Positions 1 through 7,850 of a stretch of 64,000 nucleotides of DNA are shown piece after piece. Both the position numbers and the translations under genes were made by a program. The notes beneath the pieces were generated by a model. It had not been told where the DNA came from. It saw only the letters and a program-made list of their open reading frames with translations, and ran no database searches. The stretch spans positions 1 to 64,000 of the forward strand of contig JAHDHI010000010.1 in assembly GCA_020631395.1 (NCBI GenBank), given 5' to 3'. This DNA is from Bizionia sp. GTDB lineage: Bacteria > Bacteroidota > Bacteroidia > Flavobacteriales > Flavobacteriaceae. Position 1 is the stretch's first letter. Each line of letters opens with the position of its first letter.

Positions 1-113
1 GCCTTTTCCGTATACCCTATAAAGGCAGGAATAGCCGTTTCTACTTGAGCTACCGAGGGCGGAAATTTCACAATTTCCTCCACATAGACTCCTGGTGTTT
101 TGTAAGCTGTCAT
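1..113 (-). CDS. eCIS contractile tail sheath protein (N-terminal fragment)
   Basis: This is the first 37 codons of a minus-strand gene that leaves the window at base 1. The peptide starts MTAYKTPGVYVEEI and continues with a FPPSVAQVETAIPAFIGYTEKA-type segment, which is the usual N-terminus of phage-tail-like sheath proteins (Afp2-4/Pvc2-4 family; TPGVYVEE and VxTAIPAFIGYT are hallmarks). Sheath subunits polymerise around the inner tube and contract to drive it into a target. It lies 18 bases after the 340-aa gene and clearly belongs to the same transcript. Sheath identity rests on the N-terminal motif only, because the body of the protein is outside the window. Confidence 0.85.
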   Translation of the reverse strand, partial: MTAYKTPGVYVEEIVKFPPSVAQVETAIPAFIGYTEK

Positions 114-131
114 AATTTTAAATATTTAGTT

Positions 132-1154
132 TTAAATGAATATTTCTGAATAATATTTATTATTCTCCTCTTTGATAATGTCTATTGTTGGGTTGGGGAA
201 CATATAGTCTTCGGGATCGGTATCTGGAGGATCTAGGCCATCTGGATTGAAATCCGAATTCGTGATTTCTACAAACCCGTTTCTGGACGACCATTTCCTG
301 TTTTTTGTCGTGAGTATTGCATCGTCCGATAGACTTATGAAACGCCAAAAGGTCTTCAAATTCAGAAAACTCACCGTAAATTCCGGCGTGTTCTCCAACA
401 TGTATTGATCATCTCCATCGAATTCCAACAAATTGTCTGTTGGAGCATCTCCCTTTATGGTGAGTCTTACGTAACCTACGACGCTTTTTTTCTTTCGCCT
501 TTGGATTGTTCCATTTAGCAAAAGTTCTATTTCATCTTCCTTTTCATTGTTGGTCAGCGTATCATCTTCCTCTATGAGTCGAATGCTGTTTGCCAATGAA
601 AATTGGCTGGTGACGGTTGTAAATTGTTCATCATCTTCCGCCATTGCCCGTACCAGATCTCTGGTTGCCTGTTCTTTCAACAGGAAGCTACCATCTACGA
701 ATCCTCCATTGTTTTCAAAAACATTCTCAAAGCTGCCTTGTGCACTTGGTTTCACATTGGTAAACAAATACATCCTGTTGTTGGTAAGGTTTGTTACATT
801 GGTATAGTTGTAGAAATAATTGTCCGTAGCTTGCAACTCGAAGGTTAGCGTCAACTCATCCTGCAACGGAATGATGGGTTCATATTTGTCTTGTACTTTC
901 TGCGTATCCACCACCACCGTGAATCCCTGCTTGTTCACCTTCATCAACATGCGGTGATTCTTCAACAGTTTTTGTGTAGCCTTGGTAGGCTTTATCCTCA
1001 TATATTCCGAAAAGTCGTATTTCTTCAATGCTTCCTCCTTGTCTGCATCACTCATGCCATTGTTGTTGTTTGGAGGTGGCAAGAACTTCTCTTGCCCGTT
1101 ATCCAAAAAATAACCGTGGTGTATGTTAAAATTGAATAGAGATCTATAATACAT
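132..1154 (-). CDS. Unassigned eCIS protein between cap and sheath genes
   Basis: A 340-aa protein with no signal peptide or membrane helix. It starts MYYRSLFNFNIHHGYFLDNG, is rich in acidic residues and beta-prone segments, and has a short Asn/Pro linker near residues 26-33 and a D/P-rich tract near residue 310. It starts 1 base after the DUF4255 stop and ends 18 bases before the sheath start, so it is cotranscribed with eCIS structural genes. Position suggests a structural or cap-adaptor role, comparable to the extra cap-region protein described for the Algoriphagus contractile injection system. That role is inferred from context; I do not recognise the family by sequence. Confidence 0.8.
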   Translation of the reverse strand: MYYRSLFNFNIHHGYFLDNGQEKFLPPPNNNNGMSDADKEEALKKYDFSEYMRIKPTKATQKLLKNHRMLMKVNKQGFTVVVDTQKVQDKYEPIIPLQDELTLTFELQATDNYFYNYTNVTNLTNNRMYLFTNVKPSAQGSFENVFENNGGFVDGSFLLKEQATRDLVRAMAEDDEQFTTVTSQFSLANSIRLIEEDDTLTNNEKEDEIELLLNGTIQRRKKKSVVGYVRLTIKGDAPTDNLLEFDGDDQYMLENTPEFTVSFLNLKTFWRFISLSDDAILTTKNRKWSSRNGFVEITNSDFNPDGLDPPDTDPEDYMFPNPTIDIIKEENNKYYSEIFI

Positions 1155-1155
1155 T

Positions 1156-1722
1156 TTAGTTGCTGTTTAATTCATTGTCCAGTCCAGAGATGACAGCTCC
1201 CTTCTTGAGTATCGTATCTCTTTCTATTTCTATTAATGATATCTTGTAAATGGCTGACGGATATTGTTTTCCACCAAGTGTTCCCCATATGAAGTTAAGT
1301 TCTTCGAATGAAGGTGTGAACAGGTCGACAATGAATTTGAAGTCCTTGACATCTAGCATGTCTCCTTCTCTCAAAAAACTGGTATTGGCTTGTGTAAAGA
1401 TTCTTTTTCCTTGAAAGAATTGCATGATCTTCGAAATACTTTTCAAAGATTCTTTGTAAGTTGCATTGTTGGCACTAAAAAGGATGTACAGGTTCAAGTT
1501 TACCTTGGGATTCTTATAATTTACTTCCGTACCATTTATTTGATAGTTGGATTGATTTTTCAATGTGAATTCTTCCTTCATGCTAAGCAGGGTCAAAATG
1601 ACTCCGCTGGAATCTCCTTCTCCTTCCTGTTCCACATTGGCAATATTCTCCAAAGTAACAGCATTCGCATTAAGATAATTGTTGACTTCTTCTGTAACGA
1701 CTTGTAACACTTCGTAAATCAT
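1156..1722 (-). CDS. DUF4255 (Pvc16/Afp16-type) tail terminator protein
   Basis: A 188-aa cytosolic protein starting MIYEVLQVVTEEVNNYLNAN, the typical opening of the DUF4255/Pvc16 N-terminal domain (I..VL..L..ELN.YL). Members of this family cap the distal end of the contractile tail in Afp/PVC-type injection systems and set sheath and tube termination. It is the first gene of the minus-strand operon, followed directly by the 340-aa gene and the sheath gene. DUF4255 proteins next to a sheath gene are a standard eCIS signature. Start chosen as the first ATG after the regulatory region at 1793-1955. Confidence 0.85.
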   Translation of the reverse strand: MIYEVLQVVTEEVNNYLNANAVTLENIANVEQEGEGDSSGVILTLLSMKEEFTLKNQSNYQINGTEVNYKNPKVNLNLYILFSANNATYKESLKSISKIMQFFQGKRIFTQANTSFLREGDMLDVKDFKFIVDLFTPSFEELNFIWGTLGGKQYPSAIYKISLIEIERDTILKKGAVISGLDNELNSN

Positions 1723-1792
1723 GAGGGTAGAGGTATGGATTAGTAGCGAAAATTGTGAACATTAAAATTACTTCAATCACATATATTTTTTA

Positions 1793-1832
1793 ACGGGAAA
1801 AACCCTGTTAATCATACAGGAAAAACACTGTT
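1793..1832 (-). promoter_or_regulatory. Duplicated A-tract element upstream of the eCIS operon
   Basis: Two 17-base copies, ACGGGAAAAACCCTGTT (1793-1809) and ACAGGAAAAACACTGTT (1816-1832), match at 15 of 17 positions and their starts are 23 bases apart. The first is itself a GGG-A5-CCC dyad. They lie 71-110 bases before the DUF4255 start. The layout resembles a paired regulator-binding site; which protein binds is unknown. Confidence 0.45.
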
Positions 1833-1940
1833 TTTCATTTTTGATTTTGAATTGCCCTTGGAAAAACAAGAATAATTGCGTATTTAACTAAACACGTAAA
1901 AACACTCTCCTCATTTTACGAGTAATTGCTTAAATTGTGT

Positions 1941-1955
1941 GCGTATTGCATACGC
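1941..1955. promoter_or_regulatory. Palindrome GCGTAT-TGC-ATACGC
   Basis: A perfect 6+3+6 dyad, 27 bases before the phosphodiesterase start at 1983. Another dyad, CGTAAAA-N12-TTTTACG, lies just upstream (about 1895-1920). Either could be an operator in this divergent promoter region between the eCIS operon and the lipoprotein gene. Function is inferred from symmetry and position only. Confidence 0.35.
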
Positions 1956-1982
1956 CTTCCAAGTATTTAAAACCATTACATC

Positions 1983-3284
1983 ATGACGATTAATCCATTT
2001 AATTTCAAAATTCCATTATTACTGCCCTTCATTTTGATTGCCTTTACATCTTGTAAAGACGAAAAGAAAGAACCTCCTGTTGTTACAGAAATTTCCAAAT
2101 CAAATTGTCTTTCGGACGCAAACCCATATTTCTTGTTTTTGGCTGACATTCATTTAAACACCTATAGCAAAGACACCAATGAAGGTGACGATACGGGAAT
2201 GAACCTGTGGAATGCGGCAAAGCAAAAAATTGCAGCCGTTTTAAGACAAACACCTCCTCCACAATTCGTGATCTACACAGGTGACCTTCCAGACCATAAT
2301 CCCGATTCCGGTAAAGAGCATGATGCCAATATTTCCAAAATTCTAACTGACCTCAAGCAATTGGTTGGAAAGACTCCTCTCTTTTATGCTCCAGGCAACA
2401 ATGATGCCTTGGGCGGGGACTATCATACATTTACGGATTATCAAGGAAAGACTCCTTTTTCACTGGTTCCAAGTACTCTCAACTATCCTGCCCCCAATGC
2501 AAAAATGCTCTCAAACCCCCATCCAGAATATGGATATTATTCTGCAAGTCCTATACCTGGATTGCGCATCATAGCAATGAACACCATCATTCTTGGAAGA
2601 AACTATTTCAAGGATAGCAGTCAAGGACAGTACGTACCAGTAGATCCAAAAGAAAAACAAAGACGAAGCGATACTTTGATGCAATGGGTAGGCAAGGAAC
2701 TCCTTGCTGCTCAAAGCAACAATGAAAAAGCCTACCTCATGATGCACATTCCTCCCGGAATAGATGCTTATTGCGCATCTCCTACAACTGAAGCCAAAGC
2801 TTGTTCCAGTTGTCCATCTCCTTGGAAACCTAAAAAAATGTGGGAAAGCGATAGTCTATTATCTATATTTCGTGGATACACAAAAACCTATGAAAAGACC
2901 ATTTCCGGTATTTTTTATGGGCATACGCATATGGATGAGCTTAGACGCATCTATGACAATGAAGGACAAATACAGGAAATAGCCATAAGCGCTCCTGGCA
3001 TTAGTCCAAATCATGGCCAAAACCCTGGATTCAAGATCGTATACTATGACAACAAAACCTTTGAGTCCAACGATTTCACCACCTATTATACAAAACGGAC
3101 CGATACCGTTTGGGGAGATGATTGTTATAAATTCTCTGACAGCTATGGATGTACTGGCTCCACCATAAAGGATTGTTTAAGTTCCAAATCATTGGATGGT
3201 GTCCTAAAAGGAATGCAAAAAACATATATGGTGAAAAATGGCAATGCTTGCTATAACATTGAAAAAGGCATTGAAGTAAAGTAA
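1983..3284 (+). CDS. Calcineurin-like lipoprotein phosphodiesterase (acid sphingomyelinase-like)
   Basis: A 433-aa lipoprotein: the signal peptide ends in a FTSC lipobox at about residue 24. The metallophosphoesterase motifs appear in order: ADIH (metal Asp/His), TGDLPDHN (GDxxD), PGNNDALGGDY (GNxD), MMHIPP (His) and YGHTHMDELRR (GHTH). The spacing and the aromatic-rich insert resemble acid-sphingomyelinase-like phosphodiesterases, which cleave phosphodiester or phosphomonoester bonds outside the cytoplasm using two metal ions. The cysteine-rich part near residues 265-280 and the C-terminus (CYKF, GCTGS, DCLSS) suggest disulfides. Substrate is unknown. It is transcribed divergently from the eCIS operon. 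Confidence 0.8.
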   Translation: MTINPFNFKIPLLLPFILIAFTSCKDEKKEPPVVTEISKSNCLSDANPYFLFLADIHLNTYSKDTNEGDDTGMNLWNAAKQKIAAVLRQTPPPQFVIYTGDLPDHNPDSGKEHDANISKILTDLKQLVGKTPLFYAPGNNDALGGDYHTFTDYQGKTPFSLVPSTLNYPAPNAKMLSNPHPEYGYYSASPIPGLRIIAMNTIILGRNYFKDSSQGQYVPVDPKEKQRRSDTLMQWVGKELLAAQSNNEKAYLMMHIPPGIDAYCASPTTEAKACSSCPSPWKPKKMWESDSLLSIFRGYTKTYEKTISGIFYGHTHMDELRRIYDNEGQIQEIAISAPGISPNHGQNPGFKIVYYDNKTFESNDFTTYYTKRTDTVWGDDCYKFSDSYGCTGSTIKDCLSSKSLDGVLKGMQKTYMVKNGNACYNIEKGIEVK

Positions 3285-3351
3285 TCTCATTTGTATTTTG
3301 AATTTACTGGCTAATAAAATGCATCTGACATAACTACAAATTAAAACTCAT

Positions 3352-3398
3352 AAAAAGAAATGCTCCTGAACACATCACATTCAAGATCATTTCTTTTT
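3352..3398. terminator. Bidirectional terminator between convergent genes
   Basis: An 11-bp perfect stem, AAAAAGAAATG / CATTTCTTTTT, with a 25-base loop. It gives T-runs on both strands and sits between the plus-strand phosphodiesterase and the minus-strand chitinase-like gene. Confidence 0.6.
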
Positions 3399-3426
3399 TA
3401 TTAATTGGTATCCGATGAAAAATTCA

Positions 3427-4644
3427 TCATTGCTTTATTAACTTCACAGAAGCTCCATTTTCAAACTTTATGAAATACATGCCTCCCTTTAACTTGCGAA
3501 CATTTATTCTCTCCATCTCCACAATGTTGCCTTCCATTACTTTTTCTCCAATGATATTGTAAATGACGTAACCTTGTCTCGTCTTTAAGTTTGCAATGGT
3601 TATGTCATTTGAGGTTGGATTGGGGTATATTTCTATTTTTCTTGATCCACTTAAATCTTCAACAGATAGTGAGTTTCCACACAATCCGGATGTGATTACT
3701 CCCAATGACGTATACTTGCTGTGTATCGTTTCCAGAAGAGAGTATTCATTGAAGGCGTCTTGTCCTATTTCCCAAATTAGGACACCTCCTACCAGATTGT
3801 TGGCCAATTCTATTTTCGATTCCATGGTAGGTCTCCCATTGTAATAGGCATTGCCAACATTGTCCATATCGGCATAACTGGTATTTGAAGCAACCATTTG
3901 ACTATATGTCACGGCATTTACCGTGGTTGAATTGACAAAGTCATACCCATAGAAAGGAAGGCCCAAATTAAGCCTATCTCCAGCAATTCCTACCGTATTG
4001 TTCCAAAAATCGATTCCATTTTGAGAAAAGGCATAGGAACTGTGCTGTCCAGGAGAGGAAGGGTTCCATGGGCCAGTTCCATCATAAGACATAATGTTAA
4101 TGAAGTCGAATGCATCGAGAGCGGCCGTAGTTATGTTGGAAAAAAGTGTTTGATTGGGGAGTGCAGCCGTAATCATTTTACCATGGACGTCCAAAGCTGC
4201 ATCCAATTCAATGACAAAATCACTATAGCCACTTGTAACATGGTCCCATTCCAAATCCACATCCACTCCATCCAGATTATTGGATATAACGTAGTTTACG
4301 ATCTTTGCTATAAATGCAGGTCTATTTGCAGGGTTGTCAATTAAATTTGACCAATCACTTGCCTGTTGTGCCGTCAATCCTGCTCCTGCCAAGGATATCA
4401 TGATAATTATGTCTGGATTGTCATTCAATGCATCGGTTACCACAGCATTGATAGGAGCCATGACAATGTTACCCGCACTATCCGGGTTCGCAAAACTGAG
4501 ATTCAAATGCGTCAATTTGCAATAATCTATTTGATTGCTTACCGAAAACCTATAAGTAGGCAAATAACCTATTACTCTTGCGTCTTGAGCAAATAACGTC
4601 ATTGTGATAAAAAAAATCAGGGTGAGGGTAGTTAGTTTTTTCAT
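3427..4644 (-). CDS. GH18 chitinase-like glycosidase with T9SS sorting domain
   Basis: A 405-aa secreted protein with an N-terminal signal peptide (MKKLTTLTLIFFITMTLFAQ). A glycoside hydrolase family 18 barrel follows: VIGYLPTYR at strand 1, LNLSFANP, and the catalytic DGxDxDxE motif as LDGVDVDLEW at about residues 124-133, whose final Glu is the acid/base. The C-terminal 75 residues are a T9SS type A sorting domain (EIYPNPTSNDITI to the end), so the enzyme is exported across the outer membrane and anchored or released. Family 18 enzymes cut chitin or other beta-1,4-GlcNAc polymers, including endo-GlcNAcase substrates. The exact substrate cannot be told from sequence. Confidence 0.85.
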   Translation of the reverse strand: MKKLTTLTLIFFITMTLFAQDARVIGYLPTYRFSVSNQIDYCKLTHLNLSFANPDSAGNIVMAPINAVVTDALNDNPDIIIMISLAGAGLTAQQASDWSNLIDNPANRPAFIAKIVNYVISNNLDGVDVDLEWDHVTSGYSDFVIELDAALDVHGKMITAALPNQTLFSNITTAALDAFDFINIMSYDGTGPWNPSSPGQHSSYAFSQNGIDFWNNTVGIAGDRLNLGLPFYGYDFVNSTTVNAVTYSQMVASNTSYADMDNVGNAYYNGRPTMESKIELANNLVGGVLIWEIGQDAFNEYSLLETIHSKYTSLGVITSGLCGNSLSVEDLSGSRKIEIYPNPTSNDITIANLKTRQGYVIYNIIGEKVMEGNIVEMERINVRKLKGGMYFIKFENGASVKLIKQ

Positions 4645-4684
4645 AAATATAATGTTTGTTGGTTTTAATCATAATTAAAGTATA

Positions 4685-4700
4685 TACGGTTTCAACCGTA
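4685..4700. promoter_or_regulatory. 16-base perfect palindrome upstream of the chitinase gene
   Basis: TACGGTT-TC-AACCGTA, 41 bases before the start of the minus-strand GH18 gene. It is a probable operator for a dimeric regulator; the regulator is unknown. Confidence 0.4.
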
Positions 4701-4857
4701 AAAGGGGTTCCTAGAATAAAAGTAAAAAACAGTTTTAAAAAAGACATAGCTTTTCATCAATATTTACACTTAAAACTCAGAAAATCTTACAATTATGTCT
4801 CCGAAATCGTTATAGTTGCTTTTCTTTATTCAAAACAACATTTCCATAACATAAAAA

Positions 4858-4881
4858 AAGCCACTTGTTTCCAAGTGACTT
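4858..4881 (-). terminator. Rho-independent terminator of the 910-aa secreted protein gene
   Basis: Read on the minus strand, an AAGTCACTTG / CAAGTGGCTT stem (10 bp with one mismatch, 4-base loop) is followed by a T-run. Confidence 0.65.
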
Positions 4882-4951
4882 TTCAGTTTTACACCATATC
4901 AAGTGAGTAAAAAATAGGTCGCCAGAATATTCCAACAACCTATTCAACAAT

Positions 4952-7684
4952 TTATTCTATTATTATTTTCTTCATGGCAAAACCTCTTTTTGCGGTTTGC
5001 ACATATAAGAAGTAAAGACCCTTTGCATAATTTGAAACATCTATTTGTTCCTTATTGTTTGAAGATCTTTTTCTAAATACCTCTTTTCCTTGAGAGTTAA
5101 CCAATACCAAACCTTCGACTTTTTCCGAAGACGGCACCACAATGTTCAAAATACTACTTGTTGGATTTGGAAAAGCCTTGATGTCAAAACTTGTATTTAT
5201 AGTCATTGTATTCTTTTGAGCTTCATTTCCAACTCCGACCTTGCCATTTTGTCCTCCTTCTTCAGCTGGATTGAAAACATAACATTTAGAACATCCCGTA
5301 ATTGGATCAGTGACTCTTAACCCTAACCAAGTAGTTACAGTTGGAATATATTGCTTGATAGCATAAGTCGTAGGAGTATCGTCTGAAGGTTCATACAATG
5401 TTCCATTGCAATCTGCCACAGAACCCTCTGTCTTTCCATAATACCATGTCATTATCAATGGGGTTTCAGAGGTAGCTGTCGCTATTAAAAAGCCAGGAAA
5501 AGGTTCTTGCAATGAGGTAAGGACATTCAAGCTACCACTAGGCACGTTTAAAGTAACCTTATCTCCAAAACAGCCATTGTTAGCTGGTGTGACACTAACA
5601 TCTCCTTCTTCTCCATCCAATCTCAACGTTACAAAATTATTGGAGCTTCCGCCTCCATTGACTAAAGACCAAGTTGAAGGATATTCCCATTGATAACCAT
5701 CAACGGTTCCAGTAGTAGAAGTAGTAAATGTTACTTCTGGATTATCTCCACATGCCTGAGGTCCTCTATTAATAATAGCTATTGGTTTTACCTTAACATC
5801 TAAAGTTTCAAGCAAAGATGCACACCCACTGGCAGAATACGTCACTACTCCAATAGTAAAGTCCTCATTGATAGCAGTGAAATTGAATGTTCCGGGCAAC
5901 TCTATACTTTGAGTAGAAACAGTGCCTCCTCCAGAAGTAATGGTTACATCTGCACTTGCTGCTCCTTCAGAAACAATGGCATAGTCATAATTTGTTCCTG
6001 ATACCACACAACTTTCACCTGAAATAACAGGTATGTCAGGACCAATTTCAAAATCAAATGAAGCCGTATCGGTAGTTGAACATGCTTGTAAAGAAGTTGT
6101 CACCGTAAAGTTTCCTGATATGTCAATGCCGCTTGCAGGAGGGGTTACCGTCAAGGTGTTTCCTCCATTGCTCAATGTCCAACCATTTGGCAAAGCAGGA
6201 GTAATTTCCCATTCGAACTGTCCAAAAGGACTTGCGGTGAATGTAAAAGATCCATTGGTACCACGCTGTATGCAGTTTACTCCTGTTACTGCAACATCAC
6301 CACCAGTACGATTTACATATACGATGGTTCCTGGGCTTTCACAAGTAGAAATTATTTTCTTTGACGCCTTTACCACCAATATTCCGTTTTTAATATCATT
6401 AAACGTCACATCGACTGTAGTTCCATCGTCTGAAGGAGCAATCGTCCAGTCTACATCTCCTTCCATTGACCATACATAATTTTCGTCCGATTTAGGGTTT
6501 AAAATGGCTACTTGTATAGTTTCTCCAATAGTAGCAGAGGCACAATATGCTTCTTGGGTAGTTATTGGAGCTTCAGGACTTACCGTAATTTCCTTTTCAT
6601 AAAAAGCTTCACCAAAAACGGCTTCACATTCATTGTTGGTGGCTCTAACGGTAAAGTTACCTACTGATGTAGGTGTATGATTTCCTTTGTAGGTAATGGT
6701 AGCAGAGTTCCCGTAAACTACTGTCGACTTTATATTAAAACGAGGATCGTCTTCTTCAACCTTAGCACCATTTTCGTCATACAATTCCCATTCGAAAATG
6801 GCATTTCCAGCGATTTCATCCGGTATGCTGTATACGGTGGACTTAGTATTGTCCAGATTGTTGTCTCTTAGACAAGTTACTCCATAGATGTCATCAGGAA
6901 CTATGTTTTTTAAAATCTCCCAGTCAATACCGGAACCTCCTCCGCCACAAACGGTATTACCACACGAATCCGAAATTGCAGCTCTAATGAACCCTTTGTT
7001 TTTTGTGCCGTCAGTCTTAATCTTAACAGTGGCAACGTATTCTCCATTTTGAAACTCCACTTGCCCACTGTTGGGAACTCTTTCTGCTCCTCCTGTGACT
7101 GACCAAAAAATATTGAAACGAGCTGGACTTTTCACAGTAACTTCCTGATATTCGTCTGTAGGCTTGGCTCCCAAGCAAATCCAAGGGTGTTCCGTTTGTA
7201 TGCCATTGGGAAGTTTTATTCCTCCATGTTTAACAGAGATGTCCAAAGGGCTTATACCAGGTGTGATAGGAAGTTTGTAAGTGTAAACACTTGGTGGGTT
7301 TCCACAACTTACACATTCTACCTTGACTTTTCCTCTACCAGATATCACAAGGTCTACTTTGTTGCTTCCTGTAACATTTAGCCTTCCAGAACCATTTCCT
7401 GTCCCACCGACTTCTTTCAAGGCAACAGATCCCGAAGCAGTCCAAGAATAGGAATGAACAGCATCATGAGGCGCAATCAATGTAATGGTTGAGTTACAAT
7501 AGTAAGGGGAATCACCTGCTTCGATGGCAATTTCTTGCGACTGGCCCTTCAGGGACATAAAAAGTACAAAGAAGAATAGGACAAATGTTTTATTCTTTAT
7601 GTTTTTCATCATTTTCTTTCGAGGAATTTCCTCCTTTTTGACTTTGTTTTTCATTTTATTGTTAAATAGCATTATTGTTTTCAT
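4952..7684 (-). CDS. Large multi-domain T9SS-sorted surface protein with PKD-like repeats
   Basis: A 910-aa exported protein with repeated immunoglobulin-like or PKD-like modules: SYSWTASG, NIFWSVTGG, FEWELYD, YVWSMEGDVDW, FEWEITPALPNGW and YQWEYPSTW mark successive Trp-containing strands about 85-100 residues apart. The last 80 residues form a T9SS type A sorting domain (KAFPNPTSSILNI onward). Such proteins act as adhesins or sugar-binding surface proteins; no catalytic motif is seen. The signal peptide lies at residues 31-50, so the true start may be the ATG at 7612 or 7609 (MMKNIKNKTFVLFFF) rather than 7684. Several paired Cys (CVSCG, CGNTVCGG) suggest disulfides. Confidence 0.75.
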   Translation of the reverse strand: MKTIMLFNNKMKNKVKKEEIPRKKMMKNIKNKTFVLFFFVLFMSLKGQSQEIAIEAGDSPYYCNSTITLIAPHDAVHSYSWTASGSVALKEVGGTGNGSGRLNVTGSNKVDLVISGRGKVKVECVSCGNPPSVYTYKLPITPGISPLDISVKHGGIKLPNGIQTEHPWICLGAKPTDEYQEVTVKSPARFNIFWSVTGGAERVPNSGQVEFQNGEYVATVKIKTDGTKNKGFIRAAISDSCGNTVCGGGGSGIDWEILKNIVPDDIYGVTCLRDNNLDNTKSTVYSIPDEIAGNAIFEWELYDENGAKVEEDDPRFNIKSTVVYGNSATITYKGNHTPTSVGNFTVRATNNECEAVFGEAFYEKEITVSPEAPITTQEAYCASATIGETIQVAILNPKSDENYVWSMEGDVDWTIAPSDDGTTVDVTFNDIKNGILVVKASKKIISTCESPGTIVYVNRTGGDVAVTGVNCIQRGTNGSFTFTASPFGQFEWEITPALPNGWTLSNGGNTLTVTPPASGIDISGNFTVTTSLQACSTTDTASFDFEIGPDIPVISGESCVVSGTNYDYAIVSEGAASADVTITSGGGTVSTQSIELPGTFNFTAINEDFTIGVVTYSASGCASLLETLDVKVKPIAIINRGPQACGDNPEVTFTTSTTGTVDGYQWEYPSTWSLVNGGGSSNNFVTLRLDGEEGDVSVTPANNGCFGDKVTLNVPSGSLNVLTSLQEPFPGFLIATATSETPLIMTWYYGKTEGSVADCNGTLYEPSDDTPTTYAIKQYIPTVTTWLGLRVTDPITGCSKCYVFNPAEEGGQNGKVGVGNEAQKNTMTINTSFDIKAFPNPTSSILNIVVPSSEKVEGLVLVNSQGKEVFRKRSSNNKEQIDVSNYAKGLYFLYVQTAKRGFAMKKIIIE

Positions 7685-7768
7685 TCATTAATTTTTTTAC
7701 TATAAATTTGTTTTATCAAGCTTAAAAAAACAAGTCAAAACTACTACTTAACACACAGTTCTCTCCCA

Positions 7769-7791
7769 CCCGAAAAGGGTAGTTTTTCTAT
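7769..7791 (+). promoter_or_regulatory. CCC-GAAAA-GGG dyad upstream of the propeller kinase gene
   Basis: CCCGAAAAGGGTAGTTTTTC lies about 60-80 bases before the kinase start. The AAAAG..GGGTAG core recurs upstream of the first two tandem T9SS paralogs (about 18211 and 19459). It is a candidate regulator site and may be autoregulatory. Confidence 0.35.
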
Positions 7792-7850
7792 TTTTTCATA
7801 TCTGTTTCCCCATTCTTTTCAATGAGAATCCAGATCAACTAGTTCAATTA

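Larger units (their letters stand above)
4645..4951. other. Intergenic region between two T9SS-sorted genes
   Basis: This stretch holds the chitinase promoter region on the right side of its start, with a perfect 16-base palindrome (TACGGTTTCAACCGTA, 4685-4700). An A-tract element, AACCGTAAAAGGGGTT (4694-4709), overlaps it. The terminator of the 910-aa gene lies at 4858-4881. No convincing gene is seen in it. Confidence 0.5.

Noticed and set aside
6033-6479. A 148-codon frame opposite the large T9SS protein
   Set aside because: It is antisense to a continuous secreted-protein gene with PKD-like repeats; the frame results from its codon composition.
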